A stretch of DNA of 5,125 nt from an uncultured Collinsella sp. (GTDB lineage Bacteria; Actinomycetota; Coriobacteriia; Coriobacteriales; Coriobacteriaceae), in contig CATZTY010000096.1 of the NCBI GenBank assembly GCA_958424475.1, forward strand, positions 1 through 5,125. The letters are read 5' to 3'. Position numbers and translations under genes: made by a program. The notes under the pieces are model-generated. The model searched no databases. It was not told the DNA's origin and saw only the letters and a list, made by a program, of their open reading frames with translations. The number at the start of each line of letters is the position of its first letter. The first letter of the stretch is position 1. Below are positions 1 to 4,845 of the stretch, piece after piece.

Positions 1-266
1 TGGACATTTCGGGTCGCGGCCAGGCCTACTGCGAGCTGCCCGTGCCGACCGAGCGCGTGGGCAGCTTCGATACCGAGCTGGCCGTCGAGTTCTTCTATGC
101 CTTTGCGCGCGATGCCAAACTTACGCTGCACGTGCGCGAGCTGGCGGGCGGCAACTCGCATCACATTATCGAGGCCGCCTTTAAGGCCGTGGGCCGCACG
201 ATGCGCCACGCCTGCGAGCTCGATCCCCGCGTGCAGGGCATCCCCAGCACCAAGGGCTCACTGTAA
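1..266 (+). CDS. hisB: Imidazoleglycerol-phosphate dehydratase, C-terminal part (5' end outside window)
   Basis: This gene makes the manganese-dependent cytoplasmic enzyme that dehydrates imidazole glycerol phosphate to imidazole acetol phosphate. The frame is open from the left edge (first full codon at position 3) and ends at TAA 264-266, giving 87 visible residues. They match the C-terminal half of the family: DISGR at visible residues 1-5, VGSFDTE at 19-25, a metal-site motif NSHHIIEAAFKA at 51-62, and the family-typical ending PSTKGSL. An internal ATG at 42 is not the start, because homologous sequence continues upstream of it. The N-terminus is missing, so the sequence cannot show whether a phosphatase domain is fused, as in E. 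coli HisB. A separate PHP phosphatase nearby (3633-4544) suggests a monofunctional dehydratase. It is followed by a 145-bp gap holding an inverted repeat, then hisH. Confidence 0.95.
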   Translation, partial: DISGRGQAYCELPVPTERVGSFDTELAVEFFYAFARDAKLTLHVRELAGGNSHHIIEAAFKAVGRTMRHACELDPRVQGIPSTKGSL

Positions 267-280
267 CCGCCACAAAGGCA

Positions 281-386
281 AAAACCACCACAAAGGGGAC
301 AGGCACCTTCGTGGTGGTTTGGCGAGCGGTACGTTCAAAAGAACTAAAACCACCACGAAGGTGCCTGTCCCCTTTGTGGTGGTTTT
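281..386. repeat. Perfect 40-bp inverted repeat with nested 10-bp palindromic ends, REPIN-like
   Basis: The arm at 281-320 is the exact reverse complement of 347-386, with a 26-bp spacer (321-346). Each arm is itself palindromic at its ends: AAACCACCAC at 282-291 pairs with GTGGTGGTTT at 311-320, and the same pair recurs at 347-356 and 376-385. The core between the ends contains GGGGACAGGCACC. A 9-bp direct copy of CCACAAAGG sits just outside at 270-278 and again at 288-296. The RNA could fold as one long hairpin or as two short ones. It occupies most of the hisB-hisH gap and ends 25 bp before the hisH start. The symmetry and core resemble REP doublets mobilised by Y1 (RAYT-type) transposases; that family assignment is inference. 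A run of four T at 383-386 belongs to the stem, so it is not a standard terminator. Confidence 0.9.
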
Positions 387-400
387 GGATGATGAGAGGT

Positions 401-406
401 GGAGGG
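401..406 (+). promoter_or_regulatory. Ribosome binding site that sets the GTG start of hisH
   Basis: GGAGGG lies five bases before GTG 412-414. No in-frame ATG occurs near the start of the HisH homology, and the ATGs at 389 and 392 are in another frame. This site therefore decides the start codon. Confidence 0.7.
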
Positions 407-411
407 GTCGC

Positions 412-1113
412 GTGGGCGAACCGAAGATCGTGGTGGTCGACTACCACAAGGGCAACTTGTCGAGCGTCGTGCGCGGGCTTGCGCGCGCCGGTGCCGCCGC
501 CTGCACATCGGACGATCCGGAGCAGATCCGCAACGCCGACGGCCTGGTCATCCCGGGCGTGGGCGCGTTCTATGACGCGATCGCCTTTATGCGCCAGAGC
601 GGCGAGGAGGTGGCCGTGCTCGATGCCGTTGCCGCCGGAACTCCGCTGCTCGGCATCTGCCTGGGTCTTCAGCTATTTTTTGAGCGTGGCAACGAGGGCG
701 TGCCTGCGGACGAGGGCGTGGACGCGGACGACGATGCCTCCGAGCAGGCCGGCGGTCCCTGGGTCGATGGCCTGGGCATCATGCGTGGCTCGTGCACGCA
801 CCTGGAGTCGAGCCGTCTGAAGGTCCCGCACGTGGGCTGGGATCAGGTGCACATGACGCCTGCCGGCGCGGCCGATCCGCTGCTCGCCGGTTTTGCCGAG
901 GGCGCCAATATGTACTTCACCCACAGCTACGCGGTGGCCGGCGACGTCGATGACACCGATGTGTTGGCGCGCACGCACTATACACGGAGTTTCCCGTGCA
1001 TCGTGCGCCACGGCAATGTGTGGGGCTGCCAGTTCCATCCCGAGAAATCCTCCGCGCTGGGTCAGCGCATCCTTAAGAACTTCGTCAGCATCGTCGAGGA
1101 GGTTGGCCGATGA
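412..1113 (+). CDS. hisH: Imidazole glycerol phosphate synthase, glutamine amidotransferase subunit HisH
   Basis: This is a class I glutamine amidotransferase subunit that releases ammonia from glutamine and channels it to HisF, which makes IGP and AICAR. With the GTG start the protein is 233 residues. Visible features are a DYHKGNLSSV segment at 10-19 (family usual DYGxGNLxSV), PGVGAF at 48-53, the nucleophile elbow GICLGLQ with Cys83, and QFHPEKS supplying catalytic His209 and Glu211. All triad residues are present. Family members are usually about 200-215 residues; the excess is a Gly/Asp/Glu-rich insert around residues 93-117, after the nucleophile helix. The frame stays open upstream to 97 through the inverted repeat, but that stretch has no HisH character. 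The gene ends in a four-base ATGA overlap with hisA, implying translational coupling. Fusion to hisF is absent; hisF is separate, with hisA in between. Confidence 0.95.
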   Translation: MGEPKIVVVDYHKGNLSSVVRGLARAGAAACTSDDPEQIRNADGLVIPGVGAFYDAIAFMRQSGEEVAVLDAVAAGTPLLGICLGLQLFFERGNEGVPADEGVDADDDASEQAGGPWVDGLGIMRGSCTHLESSRLKVPHVGWDQVHMTPAGAADPLLAGFAEGANMYFTHSYAVAGDVDDTDVLARTHYTRSFPCIVRHGNVWGCQFHPEKSSALGQRILKNFVSIVEEVGR

Positions 1114-1853
1114 TTCTGTTTCCCGCAATCGATCTGATCGGCGGCAAGGTTGTGCGCCTGGAGCGCGGCGACCGCACCCGCTGCAAGGTATATTCCGATG
1201 ACCCCGTGGCCGTCGCCCGCTCGTTTGCCGAGCAGGGCGCAAGCTGGGTGCATGTCGTCGACCTGTCCGCTGCCTTTGGCGAGGACGAGGACACATGCGC
1301 TGCCAACTCGGCGGCGATTAAGGCCATCTGCGGCGTCGACGGTCTGTCCGTGGACGTGGGTGGCGGCGTTCGCTCACTCGCACGCATCGATGAGCTGGCA
1401 GGCTATGGTGCTCGCCGCATTGCGCTGGGCACCGTGCTCGTGACCGAGCCGGGTTTTGCCGAGGTGGCAGCCCGGGGCTTTGGCGAGCTGTTGGTCGCCG
1501 ACATTGCCGCGCGCGACGGCCAGGTTAAGGTGAACGGCTGGCGCGACGGCGCGGGCGTGGCACTCGACGATGCCGTGGCGCAGCTTACCGAGCTGGGCTT
1601 TAAGCATCTGGTGTATACCGACATCGCGCGTGATGGCATGCAGACGGGCATCGATGTGGCGGCGTATCGCCATGTGGCGCAGGTCGCGGGCTTTCCCGTT
1701 GTGGCGTCGGGCGGTATCTCGACGCTCGACGACATCCGCGCGCTGGCCGCGGTGGGTGAGGGCGCGATTGAAGGCGCCATTACCGGTCGTGCGCTCTACG
1801 AGGGCAACTTTACGCTGGCCCAGGCGCTGGCCGCCGCTCGAGGGGAGGAGTAG
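1110..1853 (+). CDS. hisA: ProFAR isomerase HisA (phosphoribosylformimino-5-aminoimidazole carboxamide ribotide isomerase)
   Basis: HisA converts ProFAR to PRFAR by an Amadori rearrangement in the cytoplasm. The 247-residue protein has the usual length for this (beta/alpha)8 barrel. Visible motifs are PAIDLIGGKVVRL at 5-17 with catalytic Asp8, DLSAAFG at 51-57, the phosphate-binding DVGGGVR at 82-88, YTDIARDG at 169-176 with Asp171, and the second phosphate-binding loop ASGGIS at 199-204. The start is ATG 1110, with GAGGAGG at 1096-1102 seven bases upstream. The start overlaps the hisH stop, and hisF begins three bases after the TAG. One oddity is that strand 5 reads LLVADIAARDG (127-137), whereas HisA and HisF usually carry Asp one or two residues later; see findings. 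Some actinobacterial homologues (PriA) also do the TrpF reaction in tryptophan synthesis. I cannot decide from sequence alone whether this one does. Confidence 0.95.
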   Translation: MILFPAIDLIGGKVVRLERGDRTRCKVYSDDPVAVARSFAEQGASWVHVVDLSAAFGEDEDTCAANSAAIKAICGVDGLSVDVGGGVRSLARIDELAGYGARRIALGTVLVTEPGFAEVAARGFGELLVADIAARDGQVKVNGWRDGAGVALDDAVAQLTELGFKHLVYTDIARDGMQTGIDVAAYRHVAQVAGFPVVASGGISTLDDIRALAAVGEGAIEGAITGRALYEGNFTLAQALAAARGEE

Positions 1854-1856
1854 CCC

Positions 1857-2639
1857 ATGCTTACCAAGCGCGTAATTCCCTGCCTGGACGTCAAGGACGG
1901 CCGTGTGGTCAAGGGCGTCAACTTTGTGAGCTTGCGCGATGCCGGCGATCCGGTGGAGCTGGCCCGCGCCTACGACCGCGAGGGTGCGGACGAGGTCGTA
2001 TTTTTGGACATTACCGCGACGAGCGATAACCGTGCGACGACTATCGAGATGGCGGCGCATGCGGCCGAGGAGCTGACCATTCCCTATACCGTGGGCGGCG
2101 GCTTTCGCGACCTGGCGGGCATGCGCACCATGGTTGCAGCCGGTGCCGACAAGGTGTCGCTCAACTCTGCCGCCGTGCGTGACCCGACGCTAATCAGCCA
2201 GGCTGCCGTGGCGTTTGGCAGCCAGGCCGTGGTCGTGGCGATCGATGCCAAGCGCGTGGGGCTGCCCGGGGAGCCGGGCGCCGATAAGTGGGAGGTCTTT
2301 ACGGCGGGCGGCCGCAACGCTACGGGTATCGACGCGGTGGCGTGGGCCGAGGAGGCGGCTCGTCGCGGCGCCGGCGAGATCTTGCTCACCAGTATGGATC
2401 GCGACGGCACCAAGGCCGGCTTTGACCTGGCGCTCACTCGCGCCGTGGCGCGCGCGGTACCGATTCCCGTCATCGCGAGCGGCGGCGTGGGTACGCTCGA
2501 GCATTTTGCCGAGGGTGTGATTGAGGGCGAGGCCGATGCCGTGCTGGCGGCCAGCGTCTTTCACTTTGGAACCTTCAGCATTCGCGAAGTCAAAGAGTAT
2601 ATGGCTTCTCAAGGTATTCCTGTGAGGTTGGACTTCTAA
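1857..2639 (+). CDS. hisF: Imidazole glycerol phosphate synthase, cyclase subunit HisF
   Basis: HisF is the cyclase half of IGP synthase. It takes PRFAR and ammonia delivered by HisH and yields IGP plus AICAR, the latter returning to purine synthesis. The 260-residue protein is close to the family length. Motifs seen are [16 protein letters not shown] at 5-20 with catalytic Asp11, FLDITAT at 49-55, YTVGGGFR at 77-84, NSAAV at 103-107, VVVAIDAKR at 125-133 with catalytic Asp130, [13 protein letters not shown] at 178-190, and IASGGVG at 206-212. The C-terminus is the typical IPVRLDF. The start ATG 1857 is preceded by GGAGGAG at 1844-1850, which lies at the end of hisA, so translation is probably coupled. 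No anomalies were seen. It is followed by a 153-bp gap with a palindromic element before hisI. Confidence 0.97.
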   Translation: MLTKRVIPCLDVKDGRVVKGVNFVSLRDAGDPVELARAYDREGADEVVFLDITATSDNRATTIEMAAHAAEELTIPYTVGGGFRDLAGMRTMVAAGADKVSLNSAAVRDPTLISQAAVAFGSQAVVVAIDAKRVGLPGEPGADKWEVFTAGGRNATGIDAVAWAEEAARRGAGEILLTSMDRDGTKAGFDLALTRAVARAVPIPVIASGGVGTLEHFAEGVIEGEADAVLAASVFHFGTFSIREVKEYMASQGIPVRLDF

Positions 2640-2660
2640 TGCTGCGGGCTTCGCTGCGGC

Positions 2661-2754
2661 TTGCCCAGGCACCGCATCTTGCCGCTCAAACCGTCGCTCG
2701 CGTACCAAAGTACGCGTCGCTCCTCTTTCGCGGCAACCTGCGGCACCTGGACAA
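2661..2754. repeat. Long imperfect palindrome between hisF and hisI
   Basis: A central perfect stem CGCGTAC (2699-2705) / GTACGCG (2710-2716) closes a CAAA loop. After an asymmetric internal loop the outer arms pair again: 2679-2690 with 2726-2736 (AAA/TTT and TTGCCGC/GCGGCAA), 2672-2676 with 2739-2743, 2665-2669 with 2746-2750, and 2661-2663 with 2752-2754. There are a few mismatches. The element fills most of the hisF-hisI gap and carries no gene. No T-run follows, so it is not a standard intrinsic terminator. It could be a dispersed repeat or an RNA structure that stabilises or partly terminates the his mRNA; both are inference. Confidence 0.7.
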
Positions 2755-2792
2755 CCCTCGCCGACCGGCGATGTTTAAATTGGGGAATTGAA

Positions 2793-3122
2793 ATGAGAGA
2801 AATTACTACTCCAGCGGATCTTAAATACGACGCCAAAGGATTGATTCCTTGTGTTGTTCAGCAGTATGACACCGGCGAGGTGCTTATGGTTGCTTGGATG
2901 AACGAGGAGTCGGTGGGGCTGACGCTCAAGACCGGCACCACGTGGTTTTGGAGCCGCAGCCGCCAGGAGCTCTGGAACAAGGGCGCGACGAGCGGCAACA
3001 TGCAGGCGGTCAAGGAGCTTTGGGCCGACTGCGATAGCGATACGCTGCTGGTCAAGGTCGACTCGCCGGGCCCGGCCTGCCATACCGGCAACCGTACCTG
3101 CTTCTTTAAGAAACTCGCGTAG
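2793..3122 (+). CDS. hisI: Phosphoribosyl-AMP cyclohydrolase HisI
   Basis: HisI hydrolyses the adenine ring of phosphoribosyl-AMP to give ProFAR. It is a zinc- and magnesium-dependent cytoplasmic enzyme. The 109-residue protein is the single-domain form and is not fused to HisE, which is encoded separately next door. Motifs are [21 protein letters not shown] at 17-37, [20 protein letters not shown] at 50-69, the metal-binding DCDSD at 79-83, and the zinc cysteines Cys80, Cys96 and Cys103 in [14 protein letters not shown] 2793 is chosen because homology starts there; a weak GGGGAA at 2782-2787 is the best ribosome binding site. The open frame continues upstream to a TTG at 2661, but only through the palindromic element. 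The first codons are less G/C-rich than the rest of the gene. Confidence 0.96.
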   Translation: MREITTPADLKYDAKGLIPCVVQQYDTGEVLMVAWMNEESVGLTLKTGTTWFWSRSRQELWNKGATSGNMQAVKELWADCDSDTLLVKVDSPGPACHTGNRTCFFKKLA

Positions 3123-3167
3123 GGCGGGCGCTCGATTAGACGCTCGGCCACCAGAAAGGATTGAACC

Positions 3168-3485
3168 ATGGGTGTGCGCACCGCAAACGTTCAGGATGGA
3201 AATATCGGTGAGACGCTGACAGGTCTGGCCGAGGTGATTCACGGTCGTCGTGATGCATCGCCGCAGGAGAGCTATACCGCGCGTCTGCTGACCGACGTCG
3301 AGGACGAGCTGCTCAAGAAGCTTGCCGAGGAGGCAAGCGAGGTGATCATGGCCTGCAAGGATAACGACCACGACCACATTCGCTACGAAGCCGGCGACCT
3401 GGTCTACCATCTGCTCGTGACGCTCGAGCGCTACGGCATCACCCTCGACGAACTGGCCGGCGAACTCAACGCCCGCCGCCACTAG
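3168..3485 (+). CDS. hisE: Phosphoribosyl-ATP pyrophosphatase HisE
   Basis: HisE removes pyrophosphate from phosphoribosyl-ATP to give phosphoribosyl-AMP, the second step of the pathway and the substrate of the preceding gene product. It belongs to the all-alpha MazG-like NTP pyrophosphatase fold. The 105-residue protein shows SYTARLL at 35-41, KKLAEEASEVIMACK at 50-64 with metal-ligand acids Glu54, Glu55 and Glu58, and YEAGDLVYHLLVTL at 73-86 with Glu74 and Asp77. The start ATG 3168 has AGAAAGGA at 3153-3160 seven bases upstream. hisI ends 45 bp before it, so the two are likely co-transcribed. It is the last + strand his gene here. Its TAG stop lies inside the first copy of a short direct repeat (3481-3529). 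Confidence 0.96.
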   Translation: MGVRTANVQDGNIGETLTGLAEVIHGRRDASPQESYTARLLTDVEDELLKKLAEEASEVIMACKDNDHDHIRYEAGDLVYHLLVTLERYGITLDELAGELNARRH

Positions 3486-3529
3486 TCATTGGGGACGTTC
3501 TTAAACGACTAGTCGTTTGGGACAGTCTT
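3481..3529. repeat. Degenerate tandem repeat with a 16-bp perfect palindrome, overlapping the hisE stop
   Basis: The 22-bp unit 3481-3502 (begins ACTAGTCATTGGGGAC) recurs at 3508-3529 (begins ACTAGTCGTTTGGGAC) with 18 of 22 positions identical and a 27-bp period. AAACGACTAGTCGTTT at 3503-3518 is a perfect palindrome across the junction. The first copy contains the last codon and stop of hisE. Both copies carry a GGGAC core like that in the repeat between hisB and hisH. Confidence 0.75.
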
Positions 3530-3551
3530 TGTTGGTGTAACGGGGTCATGG

Positions 3552-3620
3552 AAGTTGCGGTGAAATAGGGACTGTTTAAGCGCTTCATCAGGCAAAACAA
3601 TCCCTATTCCACCGCAACTT
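3552..3620. repeat. 26-bp near-perfect inverted repeat between convergent hisE and PHP phosphatase genes
   Basis: Arm 3552-3577 (AAGTTGCGGTGAAATAGGGA...) and arm 3595-3620 are reverse complements with two mismatches, separated by a 17-bp spacer that starts with the small palindrome AAGCGCTT (3578-3585). The two mismatches are transitions relative to a perfect copy. Lying between two convergent genes, the hairpin could stop or process transcripts from both sides, but neither side is followed by a T-run, so an intrinsic terminator is not well supported. The AATAGGGACTGTTT part again has a GGGAC core. A REP/REPIN-like element is the preferred reading. Confidence 0.85.
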
Positions 3621-3632
3621 ATGAAGGGATGG

Positions 3633-4544
3633 TTAGGCGAGGGGCGTGGACTCCCATTCTCCGGTGAGGTGGGGGATGCCGAAGGTTCGGTAGCCGCAGT
3701 CGTAGGTGTGGGCTTGTGCCTCGCGGATATTCCAGCAGATGTCGCAGGCTCGGTGTGCGTCCGAGCCAAAGGTGATGGGTACCTCGGCGTGGGCGAAGCA
3801 GCGCAACAGCCCCGTCGAGGGGTAATAGTCGTCGAGGCCCTTGCGCGGCGCGGCGGTCGAGACCTCAACGCGGCGACCCATATCGTGGGCGCATTCGGCC
3901 ATCTGCTCCCAAAACGGCGCGGGGTCAAAATCGGGCGCAAAGCCTTCCTTCGAAAAGCGCATGACCAGGTCGGGGTGGGCCATTACATCAAAGTTGAGCG
4001 GGCTCTCGCAGGCGCGGCACCAGTCATCGACGTAGCGCTCCCACACGCCGCGCACGCCTAAGTTATCCCAAACGTGCAGGTTGGTGTCGTCGTCGATCCA
4101 ACCGCAAAGGGAATCGGGTGTATCGGGACGAGCGACGTTTTCCGTTCCCGCCGTACCCGCGGCGCCGGCCATGATATCGCCTGGGTTGCCAATCCAATGC
4201 ACACTGCCCAGGCGCACGACGGCGCCCCGGGACCAGCGCTCAACCAAAGGCTCGCAGCCCTCGTACCAATCGCATTCAAAGCCATAGATAAGCTCGAGCT
4301 CCGACGCGATCTGCGCGGCAAGCTTGCGGGCATCCTCAAAAGCCAGACGATGTGCCGGCAGGTCGCCCTCGACAACCTGCACCTCGCAGTTGGCATCCAT
4401 GCTGGCGGGTAAGGTGAGGTGGTCGGTCGAGACCATGATCCGGCAGCCAGCGGCCGCGGCAGCGCGGACGTTTTCCTCAAACGAGGCATGTCCGTCCGAA
4501 AACGAGGTGTGGGTGTGGCAATCGACCAACGGGCAAGCAGACAT
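3633..4544 (-). CDS. hisK: PHP-domain phosphatase, probable histidinol-phosphatase
   Basis: The 303-residue protein belongs to the PHP (polymerase and histidinol phosphatase) metallo-hydrolase family. Metal-binding motifs are in the expected order: VDCHTHTSFSDGH at 7-19 (His10, His12, Asp17), STDHL at 39-43 (Asp41, His42), GFECDW at 88-93 (Glu90), GSVHWIG at 113-119 (His116), MAHPD at 188-192 (His190), and GSDAHR at 260-265 (Asp262, His264). This set is typical of HisJ/HisK-type histidinol-phosphatases, which dephosphorylate L-histidinol phosphate. Its position beside the his operon supports that role, but PHP proteins also act on other phosphate esters, so the substrate is inferred. The middle region (about 120-185) is poorly recognisable and contains a Gly/Ala-rich stretch. 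The start is supported by AAAGGAG five bases upstream on the - strand. No signal peptide is seen. It is convergent with hisE and so has its own promoter. Confidence 0.85.
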   Translation of the reverse strand: MSACPLVDCHTHTSFSDGHASFEENVRAAAAAGCRIMVSTDHLTLPASMDANCEVQVVEGDLPAHRLAFEDARKLAAQIASELELIYGFECDWYEGCEPLVERWSRGAVVRLGSVHWIGNPGDIMAGAAGTAGTENVARPDTPDSLCGWIDDDTNLHVWDNLGVRGVWERYVDDWCRACESPLNFDVMAHPDLVMRFSKEGFAPDFDPAPFWEQMAECAHDMGRRVEVSTAAPRKGLDDYYPSTGLLRCFAHAEVPITFGSDAHRACDICWNIREAQAHTYDCGYRTFGIPHLTGEWESTPLA

Positions 4545-4576
4545 GGCAGCTCCTTTGCGTCAAGCGAATCCGCTTC

Positions 4577-4582
4577 ATTGTA
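4577..4582 (-). promoter_or_regulatory. Possible -10 box for the PHP phosphatase gene
   Basis: Read on the - strand this is TACAAT, five of six matches to the sigma-70 -10 consensus, in otherwise G/C-rich DNA. It lies 32 bases before the ATG at 4544, which would give a leader of roughly 25 bases containing the AAAGGAG site. No good -35 is present at 16-18 bases; TTGAGA at 4593-4598 is too close (10 bases). Confidence 0.35.
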
Positions 4583-4674
4583 ATGGCGCAGCTCTCAACA
4601 CGCCGGACACGCCGGGGGTCGAAATCGATTGGAAAGGCTGCGCGACGCGCGGTGCGGCCTCGCTTGCGCTCTCA

Positions 4675-4739
4675 AAACATGTACATCAGCCTCCAAAAGC
4701 TGCAGAAAATGACATGTTTGGAGGCTGATGTACATGTTT
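4675..4739. repeat. 23-bp perfect inverted repeat plus 11-bp direct repeat in the divergent region
   Basis: Arm 4675-4697 (AAACATGTACATCAGCCTCC...) is the exact reverse complement of 4717-4739, with a 19-bp spacer. ACATGTTTGGA occurs twice in direct orientation, at 4712-4722 and 4732-4742, so the spacer edge partly copies the arm end. The arms are less G/C-rich than the flanking DNA, suggesting a separate origin. The element lies upstream of both flanking genes, so termination of those genes is unlikely. A dispersed repeat, an operator, or the hairpin of a small RNA are all possible. Confidence 0.88.
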
Positions 4740-4830
4740 GGATAGGGGCGAGGGCGGCGGCGGACGAAAGTCACGCCTGTGCCACGTCCGATGTGCTAGC
4801 GTTTGGATGAACAAAACGAGCCCGTGCGGA

Positions 4831-4836
4831 AAGGAG
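4831..4836 (+). promoter_or_regulatory. Ribosome binding site that sets the start of the larC-like gene
   Basis: AAGGAG lies nine bases before ATG 4846. A second in-frame ATG at 4807 would add 13 residues but has no purine-rich site before it, so 4846 is preferred. Confidence 0.75.
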
Positions 4837-4845
4837 TCGGACCGT

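Larger units (their letters stand above)
4545..4845. other. Divergent intergenic region between the PHP phosphatase gene and the larC-like gene
   Basis: This 301-bp stretch should hold promoters for both flanking genes. It contains a - strand TACAAT box (4577-4582), a 23-bp perfect inverted repeat (4675-4739), and the ribosome binding site of the downstream gene (4831-4836). A weak TANNNT match, TAGCGT at 4797-4802, could be the -10 for the + strand gene, with no convincing -35. The short open frames here show no recognisable protein. No tRNA-like or other RNA gene was recognised, though an RNA containing the inverted repeat cannot be excluded. Confidence 0.6.

Noticed and set aside
281..386. 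CRISPR array or tRNA-like structure in the hisB-hisH gap
   Set aside because: The repeats are inverted, not direct, with only one unit pair, and no cloverleaf or anticodon arm can be drawn.
97..411. N-terminal extension of hisH upstream to ATG 97
   Set aside because: The frame is open but overlaps hisB coding sequence and runs through the inverted repeat. HisH homology starts right after GTG 412, which has a good ribosome binding site.
673..1296. Long - strand open frames opposite the his genes (also 1374-2060, 2190-2708 and 2775-3482)
   Set aside because: These are low-information frames opposite genes with strong protein homology, as expected in G/C-rich DNA. They show no recognisable motifs and no consistent ribosome binding sites.
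2661..2792. N-terminal extension of hisI from TTG 2661
   Set aside because: The extra residues are translated palindrome with no HisI similarity. ATG 2793 fits the family N-terminus.
3503..3530. Intrinsic terminator for the his operon at the 16-bp palindrome
   Set aside because: The stem is A/T-rich at its base, has no natural loop, and is not followed by a T-run.
3621..4061. + strand open frame opposite the PHP phosphatase gene
   Set aside because: It is antisense to a gene with all PHP metal motifs in order, and it has no recognisable protein features.
4583..4810. 75-codon + strand open frame in the divergent region
   Set aside because: The Arg-rich translation has no recognisable motif, crosses the 23-bp inverted repeat, and lacks a clear ribosome binding site.
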